DNA from: an uncultured Bacteroidota bacterium
GTDB lineage: Bacteria; Bacteroidota; Bacteroidia; Flavobacteriales; Flavobacteriaceae
Reading direction: 5' to 3'
NCBI GenBank assembly: GCA_902618245.1
Contig: CACMZR010000002.1
Span: 1-64,000 of the forward strand
DNA: 64,000 nucleotides
Shown: positions 1 to 8,727 of the stretch, in pieces
Layout: the number at the start of each line of letters is the position of its first letter
How positions within the stretch are numbered: the first letter of the stretch is position 1
Notes under the pieces: generated by a model
Database searches by the model: none
Seen by the model: only the letters and a program-made list of their open reading frames with translations
Told to the model about the DNA's origin: nothing
Made by a program: the position numbers and the translations under genes

Positions 1-44
1 GACTAGGATTTTATAAAATAAATTTTTTTAAGGTTAGCCTATGG

Positions 45-119
45 ATGTTCATAGGTAAAATGATAAGATATTTCTTTTGGGCCTTAATCACTATTTTAGG
101 CTATAATTTTTTCTTTTAA
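45..119 (+). CDS. possible small hydrophobic peptide (24 aa, MFIGKMIRYFFWALITILGYNFFF)
   Basis: Short ATG..TAA ORF upstream of the methyltransferase; hydrophobic; no other support. Confidence 0.15.
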   Translation: MFIGKMIRYFFWALITILGYNFFF

Positions 120-138
120 CATTTAATAGTTTAATAAA

Positions 139-750
139 ATGAAAAAAAATGCAATTGAGGTATTTGGAGAATGGGCTGATTTAGATAAGGATTTTGGTAT
201 GGAAAGAAACCATAAAGATTCAGTAATTAACATGATTAATTATTCAATAAAAAATTTAAATCATTTTACATTTATAGATGCTGGTTGTGGAAACGGTTGG
301 GTAATAAGGAAAGTTTCTGAAAATAAAAAGTGTGAAAAAGCCATTGGGGTAGATGGCTCAAAAAAAATGATTGCAAAGGCAAAAAAAATACTTCCTGGAT
401 ACGAATATCATTGTGCAGACTTAATGACTTGGAGACCACAGGAAAAGGTAAATATAGTTCATTCGATGGAGGTTATTTACTACGTTGAAGATCCCAAGAA
501 ATTAATAAATGATATTTTTGACTTTTGGCTAAAACCTAATGGAAGGCTAATTATTGGTATTGATTTCTATTTTGAAAATAAATTTTCTCACAGCTGGCCT
601 GAAAGTTGTGGGATAAAGGATATGAAATTATTTAGTGAAAAAGATTGGATGAATTTTTTTAAAAGTGCAGGATATAATGACATTAAATCATGGAGATATG
701 GCGAAAAAGAAGATTGGAAAGGAACGCTAGTTGTTACTGGAATTAAATAA
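139..750 (+). CDS. class I SAM-dependent methyltransferase
   Basis: Motif I-like FIDAGCGNGWVIRKV, followed by IGVDGSKKMIAKAK. Confidence 0.8.
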   Translation: MKKNAIEVFGEWADLDKDFGMERNHKDSVINMINYSIKNLNHFTFIDAGCGNGWVIRKVSENKKCEKAIGVDGSKKMIAKAKKILPGYEYHCADLMTWRPQEKVNIVHSMEVIYYVEDPKKLINDIFDFWLKPNGRLIIGIDFYFENKFSHSWPESCGIKDMKLFSEKDWMNFFKSAGYNDIKSWRYGEKEDWKGTLVVTGIK

Positions 751-751
751 A

Positions 752-1552
752 CTATATTTTCTCATATCGTCCAGGGGCTAATCTTTTACTGAAAAACCAA
801 AATAAAGATTGAGGCATTACTTTTAACAAAAAAACTATAATCTTAAAAGTTAAACTAGGTACATAAACTTTTTTACCTTTTAATGTTTCTAAAACTGCCT
901 CTTCGGCAACACGGGAGGCCTTTTTTTTCATAAATGAAGGAACACGATCTATTTCATTCTGAACCCCACTTGCAGTGTGAAAATTTGTTATAGTATAACC
1001 AGGGCAGATTGCGGTTGAAGTAATTCCTAACGAATTATAGGAAAGATTTAATCCTTCACTAAATCTGTTAATAAATGTTTTTACGGGGCCATAAAGTGTT
1101 TGAATAGAGGATGGAGGTGCAAATGCAGCCACAGACGAAATCATCATGATTTTACCTTTTTTTTCTCTTATCATATCCTTAATAAATAACTTTGTTAGTG
1201 CTACTACCGAAATACCTAAAACACGAAGAAATTTCTCCTCATCCTCCATTGGGGTCTCGTGAAATGGTTTTGGTAGAGCATAACCCGCATTATTAACTAA
1301 TAAATTGATAAAATATCCCTTGCCTATACAATAATTATAAATTAATTCTGGTGTTTTCACATCCTCTAGATCAGCAGGAATTATATCTACCTTAACTTTG
1401 AATTGATTAGTTAAGTCATTTCTAATCTGGTCTAGTTTTTGCTTTCTCCGAGAAACAAGAATTAATGAATAGCCTCTTACTGCCAAGCATTTTGAAATCT
1501 GCAATCCTATTCCTGAGGATGCTCCAGTTATTAAAGCATATTCATTTATCAT
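752..1552 (-). CDS. SDR family NAD(P)-dependent oxidoreductase
   Basis: TGASSGIG cofactor motif, NNAG, and Y..K (LYGPVKTF) region. Confidence 0.88.
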   Translation of the reverse strand: MINEYALITGASSGIGLQISKCLAVRGYSLILVSRRKQKLDQIRNDLTNQFKVKVDIIPADLEDVKTPELIYNYCIGKGYFINLLVNNAGYALPKPFHETPMEDEEKFLRVLGISVVALTKLFIKDMIREKKGKIMMISSVAAFAPPSSIQTLYGPVKTFINRFSEGLNLSYNSLGITSTAICPGYTITNFHTASGVQNEIDRVPSFMKKKASRVAEEAVLETLKGKKVYVPSLTFKIIVFLLKVMPQSLFWFFSKRLAPGRYEKI

Positions 1553-1627
1553 TTAAATCCTGTATTTTTTTCAATTTAAAAAATAAGTTTTGAGTTTATA
1601 TTCAAAAAATAAATTATTAAACTTATT

Positions 1628-1635
1628 TATCTTTG
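1628..1635 (+). promoter_or_regulatory. candidate Bacteroidota -7 promoter box TATCTTTG
   Basis: Matches TANNTTTG, 20 nt before the ATG at 1656. Confidence 0.45.
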
Positions 1636-1655
1636 TATTAGCCATAATGTAACGG

Positions 1656-2159
1656 ATGAAGTATTCTTGTGTATTTACCATCTTTTGTTTTCTATCTTTT
1701 TCTGGTTTATCTGCGCAAAATCTTTTCAAATCATTTTATTTTCAAATGCCAATAGATGATGCGAAAGCCATATTAAATAAAAATTCAAAGACGCTGAAAA
1801 AACTGTCGTTTGGTAATGGGACTAATTACTCCTTCAGAAATAGATCTTTTGTTCAGAGAGATAATAAATTAGTGAGTATAAATATCTGGAGTAAGCAAAA
1901 TTTAACACTTCTAGAAGCCACAAATTATTTAAAAAATACTAGATCGCATTTTGAATCACAAAATTATAAAGTTGTTTACGCTCAAGAAAATTGGTCTAAT
2001 CCTAATTTAATTATGAAAAATCTTCCAGGAGTCCGATTTGTAGATGAAGATAAAACTGTTTTAATTGAATTATATCCAAGGGGACAAGGAACTGTGTACA
2101 ACGTATTTGTTACATTTTACAATTACGATTGGTTTATCAAAAGGGCTCGTGGTCAGTAA
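1656..2159 (+). CDS. hypothetical secreted protein (167 aa)
   Basis: ORF with N-terminal signal peptide (FLSFSGLSAQ). Confidence 0.6.
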   Translation: MKYSCVFTIFCFLSFSGLSAQNLFKSFYFQMPIDDAKAILNKNSKTLKKLSFGNGTNYSFRNRSFVQRDNKLVSINIWSKQNLTLLEATNYLKNTRSHFESQNYKVVYAQENWSNPNLIMKNLPGVRFVDEDKTVLIELYPRGQGTVYNVFVTFYNYDWFIKRARGQ

Positions 2160-2163
2160 AAAC

Positions 2164-3102
2164 CTATAAATCGATATTTATCCCAAGACCAAGTAATTCT
2201 CTTACTTGTAAGTCTCCAATTAAATCGTCATCATAAAGTAAGTGAAGTACAAAATTTCCTGAAATCTGATTATTTACTTTAAATCTAATATTAGAGTTCC
2301 AGTCAAAATCCACATTTTTAGTTTTTTCAAGATAATTGACATATACACTATAATTATTTTCCCAAATTACATTTTTCATTATCTGTTTTCTGTAATACCC
2401 AGATATTAAAGCCCCAAAAAAATATTTTATCCCTCTATCTTTTTCTACACCAAAATATTGAGCTCCTTCTGATAGAACATTGGTAAAATTTTTAGAGACT
2501 ATAATCGCTCTTGCAGAAAGTGGTGAAAGATTTAATCTAAAATCAGCACTCCTTTTATAGTACAATCCTAAACCAGTTTGAACAATACCTGGAGATAAAA
2601 ATTGAGAAACTTTTTCTCTAGCCTCAATACCGTCTTCAAAGTAATATCTATATCCTGGAAGTAGTTGAGTTTTAATATTAAATAATGAAGAGTAACTCCA
2701 GTATTGATTTATTTGTTTACCTAAAAGTGAGGATATTTCAATTCTATCATCTGCTTTTTTTAAAAATTTATTCCCTGATATGTAAGTCGTTCCTAGTGAA
2801 AATAAAATATTAGTATCCCAAACAAGACCTGTTCTGTCTGAATAATTGAAATTGTAATTTAGTCTATATAAAACTGTTAGAGAGCTTTCACCACCTGAAA
2901 TCCAATTTGAAAAATATGCCTGGTTGAAATTTAAACTTGTATTTCCATAAAATTTAACTCTCTTTCCACCCATTTCAGATTGAATAACTGCATCAAAAGG
3001 AATCGTATCTTCAGTTGTGTCTTCCTCCTCGTCTTGAGAATAAACCGTAAGTATTTGCCCTAAAAAAAATAAAGAAATTAGAAATATACGTTTAGAAAAC
3101 AT
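2164..3102 (-). CDS. DUF3078-like outer-membrane beta-barrel protein
   Basis: Signal peptide; 'NTSLNFNQAYFSNWISGGESS' typical of DUF3078 proteins. Confidence 0.75.
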   Translation of the reverse strand: MFSKRIFLISLFFLGQILTVYSQDEEEDTTEDTIPFDAVIQSEMGGKRVKFYGNTSLNFNQAYFSNWISGGESSLTVLYRLNYNFNYSDRTGLVWDTNILFSLGTTYISGNKFLKKADDRIEISSLLGKQINQYWSYSSLFNIKTQLLPGYRYYFEDGIEAREKVSQFLSPGIVQTGLGLYYKRSADFRLNLSPLSARAIIVSKNFTNVLSEGAQYFGVEKDRGIKYFFGALISGYYRKQIMKNVIWENNYSVYVNYLEKTKNVDFDWNSNIRFKVNNQISGNFVLHLLYDDDLIGDLQVRELLGLGINIDL

Positions 3103-3194
3103 AAATAGCCAAGTCTTGAAAAACAGGTATTAGTATTTAAATTAAAGATATGGAGATTTATTTAATTGATTAAAATGAATAGATTCATAATTTT

Positions 3195-4463
3195 ATGTCT
3201 AAACCAAAGATTATGATGACTCGAGGAGTTTTAATTTATAGTTTTTTCTTGTTTACTTATATATTATGTTTCTCTCAAGAATATGAAAAAAATATAGAAT
3301 TATCTTTTGATCAAAAAATTGATAGCATCATCAATGATGGAATTCGGAAAATGGCATTCCCAGGTGCTCAGATATTAATTTATAAAAAAGATTCTATTCT
3401 TATTAGTAAACCTTATGGGTATCATACATATGATTCTTTGATCCCTGTTAAATCAAATGATCTTTACGATTTAGCATCTGTAACCAAAATTTTAGCAAGT
3501 ACACTAGCTTTAATGAAGCTCTATGAACTCTATAATATTGACTTAGAAGCTCCATTTTCAAATTTGTTCCCTTTGCTTAAAAGAAGTAATAAAAAAAATC
3601 ACAGTCTAAAACAAATTTTGAGTCATAGTGCCGGTTGGATTCCATATTTAACTCATCAAAATTTAGTTTATAAAAAGAATGGGGGATTTAGAAAAAAAAC
3701 TCTTTCTCACTTGAAAAGTTCTCATTTCCCGGATCAAGTTATTGACTGTTTATTCGTTCATAAAGATTATCAAAATAAAATTTTTAGGAGAATCAAAAAA
3801 ACAAATATTACAGATCAAGGTGAAATGGTTTATTCTGGATTAATCTATTTTTTTATACCAGCACTCGTAAAAAAGATAAGTGGCTTATCATTTCGTAGAT
3901 TTTTAAATTATCATTTTTTTGAGCCTATGGGATTAAATCGAATAACTTTTTTACCAACTCAAAAGTTTTCAAAAATTGAGATAGTTCCCACAGAAAAAGA
4001 TAGTATTTTCAGAAAGCAACTTGTTCACGGTTGGGTTCATGACGAAGCTGCATCTCTGATGGGTGGAATATCTGGAAATGCTGGTCTTTTTGCTAATACT
4101 AAATCCATTTTCCCTTTAGCCAAGATGCTAATGCAAGATGGACTCTATGATGAAAAACGTTATTTAAATTCTGAAACAATTTCGCTTTTTACAAAAAGGA
4201 CCTACCCAAATGGAACTAACCCAAGAGGTCTTGGATTTAATAAACCTTCTGTAGAATATGACAAGGAGCGATACCCATCCGCAATGGTTAGTCCTGAAAG
4301 CTTTGGCCATTCTGGTTATACTGGAACAATGGTTTGGGTTGATCCAACAAATAAATTTTTTCTTATTCTTTTAACTAATAGAGTATATCCATATAGAACT
4401 CAAAGAGGAATATATGATTTAAATATTAGATCATCAATACTAGATTATGCTGTTCAGAATTAA
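3195..4463 (+). CDS. serine hydrolase, class C beta-lactamase/PBP-like
   Basis: Signal peptide; SxxK (SVTK), HSGYTG near C-terminus. Confidence 0.85.
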   Translation: MSKPKIMMTRGVLIYSFFLFTYILCFSQEYEKNIELSFDQKIDSIINDGIRKMAFPGAQILIYKKDSILISKPYGYHTYDSLIPVKSNDLYDLASVTKILASTLALMKLYELYNIDLEAPFSNLFPLLKRSNKKNHSLKQILSHSAGWIPYLTHQNLVYKKNGGFRKKTLSHLKSSHFPDQVIDCLFVHKDYQNKIFRRIKKTNITDQGEMVYSGLIYFFIPALVKKISGLSFRRFLNYHFFEPMGLNRITFLPTQKFSKIEIVPTEKDSIFRKQLVHGWVHDEAASLMGGISGNAGLFANTKSIFPLAKMLMQDGLYDEKRYLNSETISLFTKRTYPNGTNPRGLGFNKPSVEYDKERYPSAMVSPESFGHSGYTGTMVWVDPTNKFFLILLTNRVYPYRTQRGIYDLNIRSSILDYAVQN

Positions 4464-5133
4464 TGTTGTATTAATTATATCTATGTCATTTATTCATTTA
4501 AATGGCCAAACACTTCCAGAAGGATTCGTATTCTTAGAAAATGTAATTCCAAATTTGATAGTTGACCTTCGCTATTCCAAGGATGATAATTTCTTAGGTA
4601 AAATGGTCGAAGGCTATAAGAGTGGACAGAAAGCTATAGGGACTTTAGAATTAGCTAAAGCTTTAAAGCGAGTTCAAGAAAAATTAAAGCCCGAAGGTCT
4701 AGGCCTTAAAATCTATGATGCTTATAGACCTCAACGCGCCGTAAATAATTTCATCGCTTGGTCTAGAGTAAAAAATGACACATTAAAAAAATCTAAATAT
4801 TATCCTTATTTATCTAAAGCCAAGTTATTTGAGTTAGGATTCATAGCAAGTAAAAGTGGACATAGCAGGGGAAGTACTGTTGATTTAACTTTAGTTTATT
4901 TATCTAGAGAATGCAGAGGAAAAAAATTAGACATGGGAGGGAACTGGGATTTTTTTGGAGATCTTTCAAATTATGGATTTCAAGATCTTAATAAAAATCA
5001 AATACAAAATCGAAAAAAACTTCGAGACGTAATGACAACATTTGGATTTAAACCCTATGATAAAGAATGGTGGCATTTTACTTTAATCAATGAACCCTAC
5101 CCAAATAAATACTTTGACTTTACAGTTGAGTAA
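4447..5133 (+). CDS. M15 family D-Ala-D-Ala dipeptidase (VanX/DdpX-like)
   Basis: SGHSRGSTVD (SxHxxGxxxD) and EWWHF zinc-site motifs; YDAYRPQRA. Confidence 0.88.
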   Translation: MLFRINVVLIISMSFIHLNGQTLPEGFVFLENVIPNLIVDLRYSKDDNFLGKMVEGYKSGQKAIGTLELAKALKRVQEKLKPEGLGLKIYDAYRPQRAVNNFIAWSRVKNDTLKKSKYYPYLSKAKLFELGFIASKSGHSRGSTVDLTLVYLSRECRGKKLDMGGNWDFFGDLSNYGFQDLNKNQIQNRKKLRDVMTTFGFKPYDKEWWHFTLINEPYPNKYFDFTVE

Positions 5134-5171
5134 GTAATAATTTCTGAAAAATCTACACCTTAAAAATTTAA

Positions 5172-6611
5172 TTAAGGTTTTAGTATATCAGGAAAGAAAG
5201 ATAATTCTATACCCCAAACAATAGGTAATATTATATATACCATTAGTGTAATTAAAATAATTGAAAATATATTCATAATAACACCTCGTGTAACCATATC
5301 TTGAATTTTTAAATATCCCGAGCCAAAAACAACTGCATTTGGGGGTGTAGCTACTGGAAGCATGAATGCGCAAGAAGCTGCAACAGCAGCCCCAACCATT
5401 AGTCCAAAAGGATGAATATTGATCTCTAAAGCTAAAGGAGCTAATACAGGCAAAAGCATTGCAGTTGTAGCCAAATTTGATGTTATTTCAGTTAAAAAAT
5501 TTACTGCCGCAATTAATAAAAGAATAAGTAAAAACAGAGGTAAAACACTAAATGAGGTCATTAGCTCTCCAAGCCACAAAGCCAAACCGCTGGTTTCAAA
5601 TGCTCTCGCTAGTGCCATTCCTCCTCCAAAAAGAATTATAATTCCCCATGGTAAATTAATAGTATCTCTCCAACTTAGTAATGCAGCGCTTTTTTGTTTT
5701 GATGGTAAAATGAATAATAAAAGACCAAAGCTTATTGCTATAATAGTATCATCTAATGATGGTAAAATTTTCTGCAAGAAAAATGATCTACTAATCCAAC
5801 ACAAACCTGCTAAAGCAAAAACAATTGCAACTAATTTCTCTTCATAAGATATAGGACCTAACTCTTTTTTTATTGTTTGGATTTCTGCTGTTCCTCCAGG
5901 AAAACTGTTACTTTCAAATTTATATGCCACTCTTGTCAAATAAATCCAACAAAAAAATAAAAGTATAATTGAAATTGGAAATCCAAACAAAAACCATTTT
6001 GAAAAAGTGATTTCATACCCATAGATTTCAGAAATAACTCCTGCTAAAACTAAATTTGGGGGAGTGCCAATCACAGTTGCTACACCCCCTATTGAAGCAC
6101 TATAAGCTATGCCTAGCATTAATGCTTTACCAAAAATTTTATTTTCATTTAATTGCTTAATAATAGCTATTCCGATTGGAAGCATCATGACTGAGGTAGC
6201 CGTATTTGAAATCCACATTGATAAAAATGCAGTTGCTAACATAAATCCAAGTATCACTCTTCGTGCATCAATTCCAATAAAGGAAATTATATTAATTGCA
6301 ATCCTTTTGTGCAATTTCCATTTTTCAATACCTATTGCAATTAAAAATCCTCCTAAATACAGAAAAACGAATTTGTGTCCATAGGATGCTGTTGTAGCTG
6401 ATAAATCTAATCCGCCTGAAAGAGGAAAAAGAACTATTGGAATTAAAGCAGTTGCTGCAATTGGAATAGCCTCTGTGATCCACCAGATTGCTATCCATAA
6501 TGTTGATGACAAAATTGAATGTGCAGGTTGAGATAAACCTTCAAAAGGACCAATAAACATTAAAATTATAAATGTTAAAGGCCCTAGAATAAAGCCTACT
6601 TTTTTTTGCAT
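5172..6611 (-). CDS. SLC13/DASS family sodium:dicarboxylate/sulfate symporter
   Basis: Polytopic; 'WWITEAIPIAATALIPIVLFPLSG', 'ITSNLATTAMLLPVLAPLA', 'ATPPNAVVFGSG'. Confidence 0.88.
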   Translation of the reverse strand: MQKKVGFILGPLTFIILMFIGPFEGLSQPAHSILSSTLWIAIWWITEAIPIAATALIPIVLFPLSGGLDLSATTASYGHKFVFLYLGGFLIAIGIEKWKLHKRIAINIISFIGIDARRVILGFMLATAFLSMWISNTATSVMMLPIGIAIIKQLNENKIFGKALMLGIAYSASIGGVATVIGTPPNLVLAGVISEIYGYEITFSKWFLFGFPISIILLFFCWIYLTRVAYKFESNSFPGGTAEIQTIKKELGPISYEEKLVAIVFALAGLCWISRSFFLQKILPSLDDTIIAISFGLLLFILPSKQKSAALLSWRDTINLPWGIIILFGGGMALARAFETSGLALWLGELMTSFSVLPLFLLILLLIAAVNFLTEITSNLATTAMLLPVLAPLALEINIHPFGLMVGAAVAASCAFMLPVATPPNAVVFGSGYLKIQDMVTRGVIMNIFSIILITLMVYIILPIVWGIELSFFPDILKP

Positions 6612-6615
6612 TTTA

Positions 6616-7062
6616 TTAATTTGAGCCAGACGTGTGGTCTGAGATTATATACCACCGGTTTTTAACCTTTATCCAATTAAGGGTAAAATAACCAAAAGCA
6701 TCTCCAATGGATCTAGTTAAATTAAACTTACCTTGTAATTGAATAACTTTTGGACTTAAAGCAATAACATTTAAAATCTCAAACTTTAACTTTCCCATTT
6801 TTTCTTTATCTGAATAAGTTTTCTTGTAGCGATCTAGAGTTGCTTTCCATCCGTAGATTGGCCCACTTGATCCTGAAAAAACAAGTTTTTCAGATTTTAA
6901 ATAACCCTTCATAAATTCATCTATATCTCCTCTATTCCAATCCTTTTCTTGTTTATTAAGTATATCGATAATTGCAAGTGAATCTTTAGTTTCAAGTTTT
7001 TGTTGAGAAAAAACTACAGGGTTTATAGATATAAAAAAAAATATATATAGAAATATTTTCAT
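6616..7062 (-). CDS. SnoaL-like/DUF4440 family secreted protein
   Basis: Signal peptide plus 'DILNKQEKDWNRGDIDEFMKGY...WYIISDHTS'. Confidence 0.75.
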   Translation of the reverse strand: MKIFLYIFFFISINPVVFSQQKLETKDSLAIIDILNKQEKDWNRGDIDEFMKGYLKSEKLVFSGSSGPIYGWKATLDRYKKTYSDKEKMGKLKFEILNVIALSPKVIQLQGKFNLTRSIGDAFGYFTLNWIKVKNRWYIISDHTSGSN

Positions 7063-7071
7063 AATAAATCA

Positions 7072-8670
7072 CTACCTCAAGGTTGGGTACTTAACTCCTA
7101 ACTGTTCCAAATAAGTATCAAACTTAGTTTCGTCGTAATAAAACTTTTCCAACTCCTCTCTAAACTCACTCTGGATTTCCTTATTTAAAAAAATTGGTGG
7201 AGGAGCATCATCAGGAATAAGTTGAATATATTCCCCATTCTTCTTTTGAACGTTTTCAAAATAATCTTTTGCTTTAACTAATAATGAAGGTTGAGTAAGA
7301 AAATCAATTACTGTTGTTGCGACAACTTTTGCACCAGCTGTTCCCCCTTTGTGAGCTATTGGAGTAGCCATAGTAATTGAGTTAGACCAATGGTGCCCTT
7401 GGAGTCCAGGCATATTAGAAGGAAATCTTAAAGTAACTGTAGGTACTTTCCATGATACCTCTCCAATGTCATCTGATCCACCACTTTTTGGTTCTTTTCT
7501 AGGCTTCCCTAGTTCCGAAAGTTCAGTTGATAGACCGGTTGTAATTTCTGAATCAACTTCTTTTTGAACTGCTTTTGCAAGTTTTTGATCTTCTTCAGAC
7601 CACTTTGGTAATCCTACTTCTAATATATTCTTATGCATTGTCTCAGCAATAACTTTATTGAAATGTCTTGGTGATGCTGCACCTAGAATTTTAGAGGTTA
7701 CTTTTGTATCAGTCATTAATGCCGCTCCTTTTGCGATATTGTTTGCATCATTATACATTTCTAAAATGCCCTCGGAAGTTATGTCCCTTAGGAAATACCA
7801 TATGGACGCTTTCGATGGGACAACATTTGGCTGATCACCAGCATCTGTAAATATCGAATGAGATCTTCTTAATGGATGCAAATGCTCTCTTTTATAATTC
7901 CACCCAATATTCATTAGCTCAGCCGCATCAAGAGCACTTTTACCTCTCCAAGGTGAACCCCCTGCATGAGCAGAAACTCCTTCAAATGTATATTCGACTG
8001 AAATTAAACCGGTTCCTGTAGACTGACCCCAAGAAACTGCCATATTACTACTTACATGAGTAAAAATACACATGTCTACATCATTGAAATATCCATCTTT
8101 TACATACCAAGCTTTTGCAGCAAGTTGCTCCTCTGCAATTCCAGGCCAAATAACAAGTGTGCCGCCTAAATTATTTTCTTTCATCTGCTTTTGAACAACT
8201 AATGCAGATGTTATAATTACCGGTAATCCTGAATTATGCCCTTCTCCATGGCCAGGAGCTCCCTCAACCATAGGCTTGTGGTAAGCTACTCCAGGATATT
8301 GAGATGCTTTTGGTATACCATCCACATCACTTCCAAGAGCAATTACAGGCCCATTACCGTTACTCCATTTTGCCATCCAAGCTGTTGGAATTCCTGAAAT
8401 TCCATATTCAATTTCAAATCCTGATGATTCAAGAATTGATGATAAGTATTTAGAAGTTTCATATTCTTGATGGCCTAATTCAGCAAAACTGAAGACTTTA
8501 TCAATCATAACTTGGGTCATCTTATGATTTGATTGAACCAAGTTTATAGTTTGTTTTTTTAATTTTTGAATTTGGTTTTTTGAAAAGCTTTTTTGAGCAT
8601 TAGCTGCAGTTAATTGGAAAACAATAATAAAGAGGAAAAGCTTGACTGATTTTGAAATAACTTTTTTCAT
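7072..8670 (-). CDS. M20 family amidohydrolase (AbgB-like), secreted
   Basis: Signal peptide; 'ALGSDVDGIP', 'GHGEGHNSG', 'GVSAHAGGSPWRGKSALDAAELM'. Confidence 0.85.
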   Translation of the reverse strand: MKKVISKSVKLFLFIIVFQLTAANAQKSFSKNQIQKLKKQTINLVQSNHKMTQVMIDKVFSFAELGHQEYETSKYLSSILESSGFEIEYGISGIPTAWMAKWSNGNGPVIALGSDVDGIPKASQYPGVAYHKPMVEGAPGHGEGHNSGLPVIITSALVVQKQMKENNLGGTLVIWPGIAEEQLAAKAWYVKDGYFNDVDMCIFTHVSSNMAVSWGQSTGTGLISVEYTFEGVSAHAGGSPWRGKSALDAAELMNIGWNYKREHLHPLRRSHSIFTDAGDQPNVVPSKASIWYFLRDITSEGILEMYNDANNIAKGAALMTDTKVTSKILGAASPRHFNKVIAETMHKNILEVGLPKWSEEDQKLAKAVQKEVDSEITTGLSTELSELGKPRKEPKSGGSDDIGEVSWKVPTVTLRFPSNMPGLQGHHWSNSITMATPIAHKGGTAGAKVVATTVIDFLTQPSLLVKAKDYFENVQKKNGEYIQLIPDDAPPPIFLNKEIQSEFREELEKFYYDETKFDTYLEQLGVKYPTLR

Positions 8671-8675
8671 GTTTA

Positions 8676-8693
8676 TTTGGATTTTAATCCAAA
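8676..8693. repeat. inverted repeat TTTGGATT-TT-AATCCAAA
   Basis: 8-bp perfect arms, 2-nt spacer, just upstream of the M20 gene start. Confidence 0.6.
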
Positions 8694-8727
8694 GTACAAA
8701 TAAAATAGAATAAGAAAATAAGGCTAT

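Noticed and set aside
45-119. 24-aa hydrophobic ORF at the left edge as a toxin-like peptide
   Set aside because: No antitoxin-like RNA, repeat or promoter support; kept only as a very low confidence feature.
5419-5847. Plus-strand ORF of 142 aa (also 6109-6384) antisense to the DASS transporter
   Set aside because: Low-complexity translation mirroring a conserved membrane gene on the other strand; no promoter box or homology signal.
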